Source: Colivicinus sp022776215
GTDB taxonomy: Bacteria > Bacillota_I > Bacilli_A > Erysipelotrichales > Erysipelotrichaceae
Assembly (NCBI GenBank): GCA_022776215.1
Contig: JALFIR010000027.1
Span: 4,823-68,822 of the forward strand
Reading direction: 5' to 3'
Length of the DNA: 64,000 nucleotides
Made by a program: the position numbers and the translations under genes. A model generated the notes under the pieces. That model did no database searches and had not been told where the DNA came from. It saw only the letters and a program-made list of their open reading frames with translations. Of the stretch, positions 50,796-59,383 are shown piece by piece (the stretch's first letter is position 1; the number at the start of each line of letters is the position of its first letter).

Positions 50796-51053
50796 ATGAA
50801 AATTAAAAAAGGTGATAAAGTTCAGGTTATTGCTGGTCAAGATAAGGGTACTGTAGGTGAGGTTAAGGCTGCTTTCCCTAAGACAAATAAGATTATTGTT
50901 GAAGGCGTAAACGTAAGAAAGAAGCATGAAAAGCCAAGCCAAATCAATCCTGATGGCGGTATCGTTGATAAGGAAATGCCTATCGATGCTAGTAATGTAA
51001 AGCTAGATGAAGGTAAGAAGGCTAAGAAGAAAGCTAAGGGAGGTAAGAAATAA
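50796..51053 (+). CDS. rplX: 50S ribosomal protein L24, short form
   Basis: An 85-residue L24, shorter than the 103 residues of B. subtilis. The KOW motif (KKGDKVQVIAGQDKGTVGEV) and HEKPSQINPDGGIVDKEMPI are intact; the C-terminal region is replaced by a Lys/Gly-rich tail. It abuts rplE (TAATG). Confidence 0.96.
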   Translation: MKIKKGDKVQVIAGQDKGTVGEVKAAFPKTNKIIVEGVNVRKKHEKPSQINPDGGIVDKEMPIDASNVKLDEGKKAKKKAKGGKK

Positions 51054-51592
51054 TGAATCGTTTAAAAGAGAGATACATTAGTGAAATTATGCCTGAATTA
51101 GCTAAGAAGCACAACTACACTTCTGCTATGCAAATCCCTGCACTTGAAAAGATTGTTATTAACTTAGGTGTTGGTGAAGCTGTTGCTAATCCTAAGGCAT
51201 TAGATGAAGCTGTTGCAGATTTAACTGCTATCTCTGGTCAAAAGGTTGTTGTTACTAAGGCTAAGAAGTCAATCGCAAACTTCAAATTAAGAGAAGGTAT
51301 GCCAATTGGCTGTAAGGTAACTCTTCGTGGTGAAAAGATGTATGAATTCATGGACAAGTTAGTTTCAATCGTACTTCCACGTGTAAGAGACTTCCGTGGC
51401 GTTAGCAAGACTGCTTTTGATGGTAGAGGTAACTATACTCTTGGCGTTAAGGAACAAATCATCTTCCCTGAAATCCAATATGATAAGGTAAATAAAGTAA
51501 GAGGTATGGATATTGTTATCGTAACTACAGCTAAGACAAATGAGGAAGCTAAGGATTTATTAACTGCACTTGGCATGCCTTTTGAAAAGTAA
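51053..51592 (+). CDS. rplE: 50S ribosomal protein L5
   Basis: A 179-residue protein that binds 5S rRNA and forms a bridge to the 30S head. MQIPALEKIVINLGVGEA and the late EQIIFPEIQYDKVNKVRGMDIV region are typical. Confidence 0.97.
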   Translation: MNRLKERYISEIMPELAKKHNYTSAMQIPALEKIVINLGVGEAVANPKALDEAVADLTAISGQKVVVTKAKKSIANFKLREGMPIGCKVTLRGEKMYEFMDKLVSIVLPRVRDFRGVSKTAFDGRGNYTLGVKEQIIFPEIQYDKVNKVRGMDIVIVTTAKTNEEAKDLLTALGMPFEK

Positions 51593-51602
51593 GGAGGGAA
51601 CT

Positions 51603-51788
51603 ATGGCTAAGACATCAATGAAAGTTAAAGCACATCGTCCTGCTAAGTTCTCTACTAGAGCTTACACAAGATGTGAAAGATGTGGTCGTCCACATTCAGT
51701 ATTAAGAAAATACAAATTATGTCGTATCTGCTTTAGAGAATTGGCTTACAAGGGCCAAATCCCTGGAGTTAAGAAGGCAAGCTGGTAA
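51603..51788 (+). CDS. rpsZ: 30S ribosomal protein S14, zinc-binding type Z
   Basis: A 61-residue S14 with CERCG and CRIC zinc pairs, the C+ form used when zinc is available. The ATG at 51603 follows AAGGAGGGAACT; a longer frame from 51570 is spurious because it overlaps the ribosome site and the rplE end. Confidence 0.97.
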   Translation: MAKTSMKVKAHRPAKFSTRAYTRCERCGRPHSVLRKYKLCRICFRELAYKGQIPGVKKASW

Positions 51789-51802
51789 AGGAGGAAGCAA
51801 AC

Positions 51803-52207
51803 ATGATGAATATGACAGATCCAATTGCGGATATGCTTACTAGAATCAGAAACGGTTTAGGTGCTGGTAAAGATACAGTAGTTATTCCTGCTAGTAAGAT
51901 GAAGGTTGAAATTGCTAAGATCCTTAAGGCTGAAGGTTACATCAACAACTATAAGGTTGAAGGTGAAGCTGCTAAAGATAAGACAATTTCAATTGAATTA
52001 AAGTATGGACCAGATGGCCAAAAGGTTATCTCTGGTTTAAAGAGAATTTCTAAACCTGGTTTAAAGGTTTATGCAAAGGCTGATGCACTTCCTAGAGTAT
52101 TAAATGGTTTAGGTATTGCAATCATCTCAACTTCAAAAGGCTTAATGGCTGACCGTGATGCTAGAAAAGCTGGTCTTGGCGGTGAAGTTGTTGCCTACGT
52201 TTGGTAA
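51803..52207 (+). CDS. rpsH: 30S ribosomal protein S8
   Basis: A 134-residue protein: MTDPIADMLTRIRNGL and the C-terminal SKGLMADRDARKAGLGGEVVAYVW. In E. coli S8 represses the spc operon. AAGGAGGAAGCAAAC places the start at 51803; the next ATG at 51806 is also possible. Confidence 0.97.
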   Translation: MMNMTDPIADMLTRIRNGLGAGKDTVVIPASKMKVEIAKILKAEGYINNYKVEGEAAKDKTISIELKYGPDGQKVISGLKRISKPGLKVYAKADALPRVLNGLGIAIISTSKGLMADRDARKAGLGGEVVAYVW

Positions 52208-52223
52208 TAAAGAGGAGAAATAA

Positions 52224-52763
52224 ATGTCACGTATCGGTAATAAAACGATTACCATTCCAGCAGGTGTTGAAATCACAGTATCAGCTGGCAATGAGGTGAC
52301 TGTAAAGGGTCCTAAGGGCACTTTAACACGTCAATTTAGTCCATTAATCACTATCAATGTTGAAAACAATGAAGTAAAGTGTGTAAGAGCTAATGAAGAA
52401 AAGCATACAAAGCAACTTCATGGTACTACTCGTGCGCTAATCCATAACATGATTACTGGTGTTCATGATGGTTATGTTAAAACACTATTAATCGAAGGTA
52501 TTGGTTTCCGTGCTGCTATGAAGGGTTCTACATTAACTCTAAACATTGGTTACTCTCATGAAATCAACTATGAAGTTGAAGAAGGCGTAACTGTTCAATG
52601 TACAGACCCAACAACTATCGTTGTTTCTGGTATTGATAAACAAAGAGTTGGTGAAGTTGCTGCAGAAATTAGAGCTTACCGTAAGCCAGAACCTTATAAG
52701 GGTAAGGGTATTCGTTACAAGGATGAACACATTCTTCGTAAGGAAGGTAAGGTTGCTGCATAG
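52224..52763 (+). CDS. rplF: 50S ribosomal protein L6
   Basis: A 179-residue protein near the factor-binding site: SRIGNKTITIPAGVEI, the TRALIHNMITGV helix and the end KPEPYKGKGIRYKDEHILRKEGK trimmed to PEPYKGKGIRY. AGAGGAGAAA precedes the ATG. Confidence 0.97.
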   Translation: MSRIGNKTITIPAGVEITVSAGNEVTVKGPKGTLTRQFSPLITINVENNEVKCVRANEEKHTKQLHGTTRALIHNMITGVHDGYVKTLLIEGIGFRAAMKGSTLTLNIGYSHEINYEVEEGVTVQCTDPTTIVVSGIDKQRVGEVAAEIRAYRKPEPYKGKGIRYKDEHILRKEGKVAA

Positions 52764-52780
52764 TAGGAAAGGAGTAATGT

Positions 52781-53137
52781 ATGATTAATAAAGGATCAAA
52801 AAATTTAAGCCGTCTAAGAAGACATGCGCGTTTAAGAACTAAAGTTAGTGGTACAGCTTCTTGTCCTAGATTGAGCGTATTCCGTTCAAATAAGCACATC
52901 AGCTGTCAACTAATTGATGATGAAAAGGGTGTAACAATCGCTTCTTCTTCATCAATCACATTAAAGCTTGAAAACGGTGGCAATATCGAAGCTGCAAAGG
53001 CTGTTGGTACTGATATCGCTAATAAGGCTTTAGCATTAAATATTGAAACTGTAGTATTCGACCGTGGTGGTTACAACTACCATGGTAGAATTATGGCCGT
53101 TGCCGATGCCGCTAGAGAAGCAGGATTAAAGTTCTAG
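52781..53137 (+). CDS. rplR: 50S ribosomal protein L18
   Basis: A 118-residue 5S-rRNA-binding protein: RLRRHARLRTKVSGTASCPR, LSVFRSNKHIS and the end ADAAREAGLKF. GGAAAGGAG precedes the ATG. Confidence 0.97.
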   Translation: MINKGSKNLSRLRRHARLRTKVSGTASCPRLSVFRSNKHISCQLIDDEKGVTIASSSSITLKLENGGNIEAAKAVGTDIANKALALNIETVVFDRGGYNYHGRIMAVADAAREAGLKF

Positions 53138-53146
53138 GAGATGAAT

Positions 53147-53680
53147 ATGAGCGAAAAAGATAATCGTAAACAAAGAAGAAACTTCCGTCCAAGAGAAGAA
53201 AAAGAATTCGATGAGCGTGTAGTTAAAATCAATCGTGTATCTAAGACTGTAAAAGGTGGTCGTCGTATGCGTTTCTCTGCTCTAGTTGTTATCGGTGATA
53301 AGAAGGGTAGAGTTGGCTATGGTATGGGTAAGGCAAACGAAGTACCAGATGCTATTAGAAAAGCTACAGAAGCAGCTAAGAAGAACGTAATTAGAGTTCC
53401 TCTTGTAAACAACTATAGAACTATCACACACCCAATCGTTGGTGAATATGGTGCTGGTGAAGTACTATTAAAGCCAGCTAGTGAAGGTACAGGTATCATC
53501 GCTGGTGGTGCAGTTCGTGACGTTCTAGAATTATTAGGTTGTCAAGACGTTATTACTAAGTGTACAGGTTCAAGAACTTCAATCAATATGGTTCATGCAA
53601 CTTTCGATGCATTGAAGAACTTAAAGACTGTAGACCAAGTAGCAAAGTTACGTGGTAAAAAGGTTGAAGAAATCAGATAA
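53147..53680 (+). CDS. rpsE: 30S ribosomal protein S5
   Basis: I start at 53147, 6 nt after AGGAG; the in-frame ATG at 53141 lies directly against that site. The 177-residue protein has VVKINRVSKTVKGGRRMRFSA, GYGMGKANEVPDAIRKA and the C-terminal GSRTSINMVHATFDAL. No rpmD follows: rplO begins only 12 bp after the stop. Confidence 0.97.
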   Translation: MSEKDNRKQRRNFRPREEKEFDERVVKINRVSKTVKGGRRMRFSALVVIGDKKGRVGYGMGKANEVPDAIRKATEAAKKNVIRVPLVNNYRTITHPIVGEYGAGEVLLKPASEGTGIIAGGAVRDVLELLGCQDVITKCTGSRTSINMVHATFDALKNLKTVDQVAKLRGKKVEEIR

Positions 53681-53692
53681 GGGGGCACATAA

Positions 53693-54133
53693 ATGAATTT
53701 ACATGAAATGAAATACAATGACGGTGCTCGTAGAGATGTTAAACGTCTAGGTAGAGGCCCAGCTAGTGGTCAAGGTAAGACTTCTGGTAAGGGTCATAAG
53801 GGTCAAAACGCTAGATCTGGTGGCGGTGTTGCTATCGGTTTCGAAGGTGGCCAAACTCCTTTCTATAAGAGAATGCCAAAAAGAGGCTTCAAAAACTTCA
53901 CAAGACTTGAATATGCAATTGTAAATCTTGATGCTTTAGAAAAGTTTGAAGACGGTGCAGTTGTAACTGCTGAAGTTTTAAAAGAAGCTGGCATCGTTAA
54001 GAAGGAATACAATGGTGTTAAGGTATTAGGCAATGGTACTTTAACAAAGAAACTTACTGTTAAGTGCGACAAGGTTTCAGCAAGCGCTAAGGCAGCTATT
54101 GAAAAGGCGGGCGGAACAGTAGAGGCTAAGTAA
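53693..54133 (+). CDS. rplO: 50S ribosomal protein L15
   Basis: A 146-residue protein: GARRDVKRLGRGPASGQGKT, SGKGHKGQNARSGGGVAIGF and FEGGQTPFYKRMPKRGF. AAGGGGGCACATAA precedes the ATG. It directly follows rpsE, where L30 is normally encoded in between. Confidence 0.97.
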   Translation: MNLHEMKYNDGARRDVKRLGRGPASGQGKTSGKGHKGQNARSGGGVAIGFEGGQTPFYKRMPKRGFKNFTRLEYAIVNLDALEKFEDGAVVTAEVLKEAGIVKKEYNGVKVLGNGTLTKKLTVKCDKVSASAKAAIEKAGGTVEAK

Positions 54134-54134
54134 T

Positions 54135-55412
54135 ATGATTAGTGTTTTCAAGGATTTCCTAAAAAATAAAGATATTAGGAAAAAGATACTATTCACATTA
54201 GCAATTTTATTTATCTATAGACTTGGTTCAGCAATTCCTGCACCAGGTATAAATGATTCAATCATTTCTTTAAGTGCTAACTCATTATTAAATATGATGT
54301 CACTACTTGGTGGTGGATCTATTGAGCAGATGTCAATCTTCTCACTAGGTGTAGGTCCATATATCACAGCTAGTATCATCATTCAGTTATTGAGCATGGA
54401 TATCATTCCAGCACTTACTGAAATGGCAAAATCTGGTAAAAAAGGCAGACAACAAATGGATATCATTACTAGATATCTAGGCGTTGTCTTAGGCCTTGTC
54501 CAAGGTTACTTCATCGTTCAATTATTGTCTACACAATACAAGATGGTAGATAACCCTGGCTTTATGTCTTATGCTTATATCTCTGTTATTTTCACAGCTG
54601 GTTCAATGTTCCTATTGTGGTTAGCTGATCAAATAACAACAAAGGGTATTGGCAATGGTGTTTCAGTAATTATCTTTGCAGGTATTGTTGCTGATATGCC
54701 TAATAACTTCAAACTTGTCTATAACACATTTATAGGTGAGAATGCTACAAGCAAACTAGGATGGCCTGGATTCTTGATCTACTGTCTAATGTTTGTTGCA
54801 ATTATTGTACTTGTAGTGGTTATGCAGATGGCTGAAAGAAGAATTCCGATTCAACAATCAACATCTCAAAGATTGAATAAGACAAAAGGTGATTTAAATC
54901 ATTTACCTCTAAAGATAAATTCAGCAAGCGTTATCCCAGTAATCTTTGCTGGTGCCTTAATTCAAGGTCCACAAATTATCGCGAGCTGGGTAAACACAAA
55001 TGCATACAATTTCTTGAGTAAGTTATGTGACTTCACAAATCCTTGGTTCTTGTTATTCTATGCAATCTTGATTATCTTATTTACATTCTTCTATACAAAT
55101 CTTACAGTTGATCCTGAAAAGATGGCAGAAGATTTAGGTAAACAAGGTCAATATATTCCAGGTATTAGACCTGGTAGCGAAACAAGACAATATGTTTCAA
55201 ATGTATTAAATAGAATTACTTGCCTTGGTGCATTATTATTAACATTTATCGCATTATTACCATATGTAGTTAGTGCATTAACTGGTTTATCACAAAGAGC
55301 AGCTCTTGGTGGTACTGGTATCATTATCGTAGTTGGTGTTGCGATGGATACAATCAAGGAATTAAAGGGTCAACTTACTACTAAACAATATAAAGGGTTT
55401 GTAGGTAGATAG
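54135..55412 (+). CDS. secY: Protein translocase subunit SecY
   Basis: The channel of the Sec translocon, 425 residues with ten TM segments. The opening RKKILFTLAILFIYRLGSAIPAPGI, the plug-region, the C5 loop (GKQGQYIPGIRPGSETRQY) that contacts SecA and the ribosome, and the final KGFVGR are standard. It begins 1 bp after rplO stops. Confidence 0.98.
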   Translation: MISVFKDFLKNKDIRKKILFTLAILFIYRLGSAIPAPGINDSIISLSANSLLNMMSLLGGGSIEQMSIFSLGVGPYITASIIIQLLSMDIIPALTEMAKSGKKGRQQMDIITRYLGVVLGLVQGYFIVQLLSTQYKMVDNPGFMSYAYISVIFTAGSMFLLWLADQITTKGIGNGVSVIIFAGIVADMPNNFKLVYNTFIGENATSKLGWPGFLIYCLMFVAIIVLVVVMQMAERRIPIQQSTSQRLNKTKGDLNHLPLKINSASVIPVIFAGALIQGPQIIASWVNTNAYNFLSKLCDFTNPWFLLFYAILIILFTFFYTNLTVDPEKMAEDLGKQGQYIPGIRPGSETRQYVSNVLNRITCLGALLLTFIALLPYVVSALTGLSQRAALGGTGIIIVVGVAMDTIKELKGQLTTKQYKGFVGR

Positions 55413-55413
55413 A

Positions 55414-56061
55414 ATGAATCTTCTAATTATTGGTGCTCCTGGTACTGGTAAGGGTACAATGTCTAATCTTATTATTAAAGATTATGAAGTTGCACACGTA
55501 TCAACTGGGGACATGTTAAGAGCAGCTATTAGTGCCCAAACTGAAGTTGGACTATTAGCTAAAAGCTATATGGATAAAGGTCAACTTGTTCCAGACGAGA
55601 CTATTCATAATGTTATTACTGAATATTTCGATAATAACAAATCAAAGAGTGGTTTCTTGTTTGATGGCTATCCTCGTACTGTTAAACAAGCTGAAGATTT
55701 TGATGGAATATTAAAGTCTGAAGGCATGATTCTTGATAAAGTAATTTGTCTAAGCTTAGACGATGAAGTGCTTAAGAATAGAATTACTGGTAGAAGGGTA
55801 TGTCCTGATTGTAAGGAAATTTATCATATTACTAATAAGCCTTCAAAGGTTGAGGGAACTTGTGATAAATGTGGTGGTAAGCTTGTTCAAAGAAGTGATG
55901 ATACACTTGAAGCTCTAGAAAAAAGACTAGTTGCTTACTATGAACAAACTAAACCTGTTGTTGATTATTATGAAGAAAAGCATTTAGTATCTTACATCAA
56001 TGCTGATCAGGCAACTGAAAAGGTATATGAAGATATTAAGAAGGTTTTAGAGGCTATCTAA
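55414..56061 (+). CDS. adk: Adenylate kinase
   Basis: A 215-residue enzyme equilibrating AMP and ATP with two ADP. The P-loop is GAPGTGKGT, the AMP-binding region HVSTGDMLRAA, and GYPRT is intact. The lid carries a four-cysteine zinc site (CPDC ... CDKC), typical of Gram-positive kinases. One A of the stop region is shared with map (TAATG). Confidence 0.97.
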   Translation: MNLLIIGAPGTGKGTMSNLIIKDYEVAHVSTGDMLRAAISAQTEVGLLAKSYMDKGQLVPDETIHNVITEYFDNNKSKSGFLFDGYPRTVKQAEDFDGILKSEGMILDKVICLSLDDEVLKNRITGRRVCPDCKEIYHITNKPSKVEGTCDKCGGKLVQRSDDTLEALEKRLVAYYEQTKPVVDYYEEKHLVSYINADQATEKVYEDIKKVLEAI

Positions 56062-56813
56062 TGATTACTTTAAAATCAAAAAGAGAAATCGAATTAATGG
56101 ACAAGGCCGGTACAATCGTCGCCCTTGTCCATAAAAAATTAAAAGAAGTCATTGTTCCTGGTATCTCAACTGCTCAAATTGATAAAATTTGTGAAGAAGT
56201 AATCAGAGAAAATGGCGGAACACCATCTTTTAAGGGATTATATGATTTTCCTGGTGCCGTTTGTACCTCAGTTAATGATATACTAGTACATGGCATCCCA
56301 AGTCACAGTGTGATTTTAAAGGATGGTGATATTATTACAGTAGATGTTGGAGCCTGTTACAAAGGCTACCATGGTGATAGTGCGTGGACATATCCTGTTG
56401 GAAATGTAAAAGAAAGTACACTTGAACTATTAAAGGTTACTGAAGAAGCACTATACAAAGGTTTAGAAATGGCAAAACCTGGTAATCGTGTTGGTGACAT
56501 ATCTAATGCTATTCAAACATATGTTGAAGCACATGGATATTCTACTCCAATCGAATATACAGGACATGGTGTTGGTAAGAAAGTTCATGAGGATCCATAC
56601 GTTCCAAATGTTGGCAAACCTCATACATTAGAACTATTAAAACCAGGCATGTGTATTGCGATTGAACCAATGGTATTTGAGGGAAAGCCTCATTGTGTTA
56701 CACTAGATGATGGTTGGGCTGTAGTAAATAAAGAGCGTTCTATGAGTGCTCATTATGAACACACTATTGCAATCACTAGTGATGGCTACAAGATCTTGAC
56801 AAAGGAGGACTAA
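56061..56813 (+). CDS. map: Methionine aminopeptidase, type I
   Basis: A 250-residue dinuclear metalloenzyme removing the N-terminal Met. The ligands are in DVGACYKGYHGDSAW (two Asp), GHGVGKKVHEDP (His), IEPM (Glu) and YEHTIAI (Glu). It overlaps the adk stop by 1 bp and is followed by infA after 4 bp. Confidence 0.97.
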   Translation: MITLKSKREIELMDKAGTIVALVHKKLKEVIVPGISTAQIDKICEEVIRENGGTPSFKGLYDFPGAVCTSVNDILVHGIPSHSVILKDGDIITVDVGACYKGYHGDSAWTYPVGNVKESTLELLKVTEEALYKGLEMAKPGNRVGDISNAIQTYVEAHGYSTPIEYTGHGVGKKVHEDPYVPNVGKPHTLELLKPGMCIAIEPMVFEGKPHCVTLDDGWAVVNKERSMSAHYEHTIAITSDGYKILTKED

Positions 56814-56817
56814 GTTA

Positions 56818-57036
56818 ATGGCGAAGCAAGATGTTATTGAAATTGATGGAATTGTAACTGATACTTTACCTAATGCTCAGTTCAAGGTGAAACTCGAGAA
56901 CGGTCACGAAATCCTGGCTCACGTTTCTGGTAAAATCCGCATGCATTACATCCGCATTTTACCGGGTGATAGAGTAACCGTTGAAATTTCACCTTACGAT
57001 TTAACACGTGGGCGTATTACATTTAGACATAAGTAG
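56818..57036 (+). CDS. infA: Translation initiation factor IF-1
   Basis: A 72-residue OB-fold protein: MAKQDVIEIDGIVTDTLPNA, GHEILAHVSGKIRMHYIRIL and DLTRGRITFRHK. AAGGAGGACTAAGTT precedes the ATG. Confidence 0.98.
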   Translation: MAKQDVIEIDGIVTDTLPNAQFKVKLENGHEILAHVSGKIRMHYIRILPGDRVTVEISPYDLTRGRITFRHK

Positions 57037-57053
57037 TCTAGGAGGGAAAAAAG

Positions 57054-57167
57054 ATGAAAGTAAGACCATCTGTAAAACCTATTTGCGACAAGTGCCGTGT
57101 AATTAAGCGCAAGGGTCGCGTAATGGTAATTTGTGAAAACCCTAAACACAAACAAAGACAAGGTTAA
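57054..57167 (+). CDS. rpmJ: 50S ribosomal protein L36
   Basis: A 37-residue protein, MKVRPSVKPICDKCRVIKR followed by KGRVMVICENPKHKQRQG. The CxxC ... C ... H zinc knuckle is complete, so it is the zinc-dependent form. TAGGAGGGAAAAAAG precedes the ATG. It sits in the usual place between infA and rpsM. Confidence 0.97.
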   Translation: MKVRPSVKPICDKCRVIKRKGRVMVICENPKHKQRQG

Positions 57168-57187
57168 TTGAGAAGGGAGAAAATTTT

Positions 57188-57553
57188 ATGGCTCGTATTG
57201 CTGGTGTAGATATTCCTAATGATAAGCGCGTAGTTGTATCATTAACATATATCTATGGTGTTGGTTTACCAACTGCACAAAAAGTATTAGCTGAAAATGG
57301 TATCAGTGAAGACATCCGTGTTAAGGATTTAACTGATGAACAATTAAATGCTATTCGTAAAACTCTAGATAGCTACAAATTAGAAGGAGATCTTAGAAGA
57401 GAAACTCAACTTGAAATCAAGAGATTGATGGAAGTTGCTTGTTACCGTGGAATGAGACACAGAAAAGGTCTTCCTGTAAGAGGTCAAAGAACTAAGACTA
57501 ATGCTCGTACACGTAAGGGACCTCGTCGTACAGTAGCTAACAAGAAGAAGTAG
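57188..57553 (+). CDS. rpsM: 30S ribosomal protein S13
   Basis: A 121-residue 30S-head protein: MARIAGVDIPNDKRVVVSLT, YIYGVGLPTAQKVL and the tail RGQRTKTNARTRKGPRRTVA. AGAAGGGAGAAAA precedes the ATG. Confidence 0.97.
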   Translation: MARIAGVDIPNDKRVVVSLTYIYGVGLPTAQKVLAENGISEDIRVKDLTDEQLNAIRKTLDSYKLEGDLRRETQLEIKRLMEVACYRGMRHRKGLPVRGQRTKTNARTRKGPRRTVANKKK

Positions 57554-57563
57554 GAGGTAAATC

Positions 57564-57950
57564 ATGGCACAAAAAACAGTTCGTAAGAAACGTGTAAAGA
57601 AGAATATTGCGACAGGTGTTGCACATGTTCATTCTACATTTAATAACACAATCGTAACTATTACTGATGAAGCTGGTAACGTTGTATCTTGGTCTAGTGC
57701 TGGTGCTCTTGGTTATAAGGGCTCTCGTAAGTCAACTCCATATGCTGCTCAAATGGTATCTGAAGCAGCTGGTAAGAGTGCTATGGATCATGGTATGAGA
57801 AAAGTTGAAGTAGAAGTAAAAGGACCAGGTCCAGGTAGAGAAGCTGCTGTTAGAGCTTTAGCTACTGCAGGTCTACAAATTACTGCTATTAGTGACGTTA
57901 CACCAGTTCCACATAATGGTTGTCGTCCACCAAAGAAACCTAGAGGTTAA
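57564..57950 (+). CDS. rpsK: 30S ribosomal protein S11
   Basis: A 128-residue platform protein: VHSTFNNTIVTITDEAGNVV, WSSAGALGYKGSRKSTPYAA and the end TPVPHNGCRPPKKPRG. TAGGAGGTAAATC precedes the ATG. Confidence 0.97.
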   Translation: MAQKTVRKKRVKKNIATGVAHVHSTFNNTIVTITDEAGNVVSWSSAGALGYKGSRKSTPYAAQMVSEAAGKSAMDHGMRKVEVEVKGPGPGREAAVRALATAGLQITAISDVTPVPHNGCRPPKKPRG

Positions 57951-57966
57951 TATAAGGAGGTAACAT

Positions 57967-58926
57967 ATGCAAAAATTTGAACGTCCTAAATATAAAATTT
58001 CTGAATATGTTGAAGACCAACATTATGGAAAGTTTGTAATCTCACCTTTAGAAAGAGGCTTTGGTACAACTATCGGTAATGCTTTAAGAAGAGTAATGCT
58101 TTCTTCATTACCTGGTGGTGCAGTATTCTCAATCAAGATTGATGGTGTTTATCATGAATTTTCATCAATTAAGGGTGTTAGAGAAGACGTTACAATGATG
58201 ATTCTTAATATCAAGTCTTTAATTCTTGATATTATGGATGATGATGTTTACACTTTAAGAATCAATGCTAAAGGACCTTGCACTGTAACTGGTAAGGATA
58301 TTATCGTTCCAGGTGGTGTGGAAGTTCTTAATCCTGATTTAGAAATCGCACATCTTGAAGAAGGTGGCGTTCTTGATATGGAACTTGTTTGTAGAAATGG
58401 TAGAGGCTATGTTTCTGCAGATGAAAACAAGAGATTATATCAAGGAAGCTCTCAAGGTGTAGGTACTATTTATACTGATGCTATTTATACACCAGTAGTT
58501 AAAGCTAACTATGAGGTAGAACCAACTCGTGTTGGACAAAGTGCTAAATATGATGAGCTAACTGTAGAAGTTTGGACTGATGGTTCAATCGATCCTAAGG
58601 AAGCAATCGCACTTTCTTCAAAGATTCTAATTTCTCATTTAGAGCTATTAACAGAAGTTGACCAAAAGGTAAAAGATTCTGAATCAGTAATGGCTGAAAA
58701 GGCTCATGAAAACAATTCAAAGACTGTAAATATGTCTATTGAAGATTTAGATCTAACAGTTAGATCATATAACTGTTTAAAGAGAGCTGGCATTTCTACT
58801 GTTGATGAGTTAACTCAAAAGACAGAGGATGAAATGGCTCATGTTAGAAATTTAGGTAAGAAGTCTTTAAAAGAAGTTAAAGAAAAATTAACTGATCTTG
58901 GCCTACATTTCAAACATTATGAGTAA
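57967..58926 (+). CDS. rpoA: DNA-directed RNA polymerase subunit alpha
   Basis: A 319-residue subunit: N-terminal assembly domain (LERGFGTTIGNALRRVMLSS) and, after a linker near residue 240, the C-terminal DNA-binding domain (DLDLTVRSYNCLKRAGISTV, GKKSLKEVKEKL). TAAGGAGGTAACAT precedes the ATG. Confidence 0.98.
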   Translation: MQKFERPKYKISEYVEDQHYGKFVISPLERGFGTTIGNALRRVMLSSLPGGAVFSIKIDGVYHEFSSIKGVREDVTMMILNIKSLILDIMDDDVYTLRINAKGPCTVTGKDIIVPGGVEVLNPDLEIAHLEEGGVLDMELVCRNGRGYVSADENKRLYQGSSQGVGTIYTDAIYTPVVKANYEVEPTRVGQSAKYDELTVEVWTDGSIDPKEAIALSSKILISHLELLTEVDQKVKDSESVMAEKAHENNSKTVNMSIEDLDLTVRSYNCLKRAGISTVDELTQKTEDEMAHVRNLGKKSLKEVKEKLTDLGLHFKHYE

Positions 58927-58940
58927 GGAGAAGAAGTATT

Positions 58941-59297
58941 ATGCATAATCGTAAATTAGGCCGCACTAGCGATCATCGTAAGGCATTGCTTAGAAATATG
59001 GCATCTCAACTTATCATCAACGGTAAGATTGAAACTACTGAAGGTAAAGCTATGGAACTTAGAAGTTATGTTGATTCAGTAATCACAACTGCTAAGAAGA
59101 ATGACTTAGCTGCTAGAAGACAAGCTATCAATGAACTAAGCAACATTAAGACTAAAGATGGCAAGACTGCTGTTCAAGTTTTATTCGATGAAGTTGCTGT
59201 TAAGTATGCAGATAGAAAAGGTGGTTATACTCGCGTAACTAAGACATACATTAGACGTGGTGATAATGCTCCTATGGCAACTGTAGAATTAGTTTAA
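58941..59297 (+). CDS. rplQ: 50S ribosomal protein L17
   Basis: A 118-residue protein: HNRKLGRTSDHRKALLRNMA and the end GGYTRVTKTYIRRGDNAPMA. AAGGAGAAGAAGTATT precedes the ATG. It is the last gene of the supercluster. Confidence 0.97.
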   Translation: MHNRKLGRTSDHRKALLRNMASQLIINGKIETTEGKAMELRSYVDSVITTAKKNDLAARRQAINELSNIKTKDGKTAVQVLFDEVAVKYADRKGGYTRVTKTYIRRGDNAPMATVELV

Positions 59298-59308
59298 TTT
59301 AAAATTTT

Positions 59309-59337
59309 AAAAGCTCTCAAATAATCGAGAGCTTTTT
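59309..59337 (+). terminator. Terminator after rplQ
   Basis: AAAAGCTCTC and GAGAGCTTTT pair perfectly around an 8-nt loop and run into T residues. It ends the S10-spc-alpha transcript. Confidence 0.92.
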
Positions 59338-59383
59338 CTATGCCCAAAATGATATACTTTCTATAGTTGTTGGAGGTTTTATA

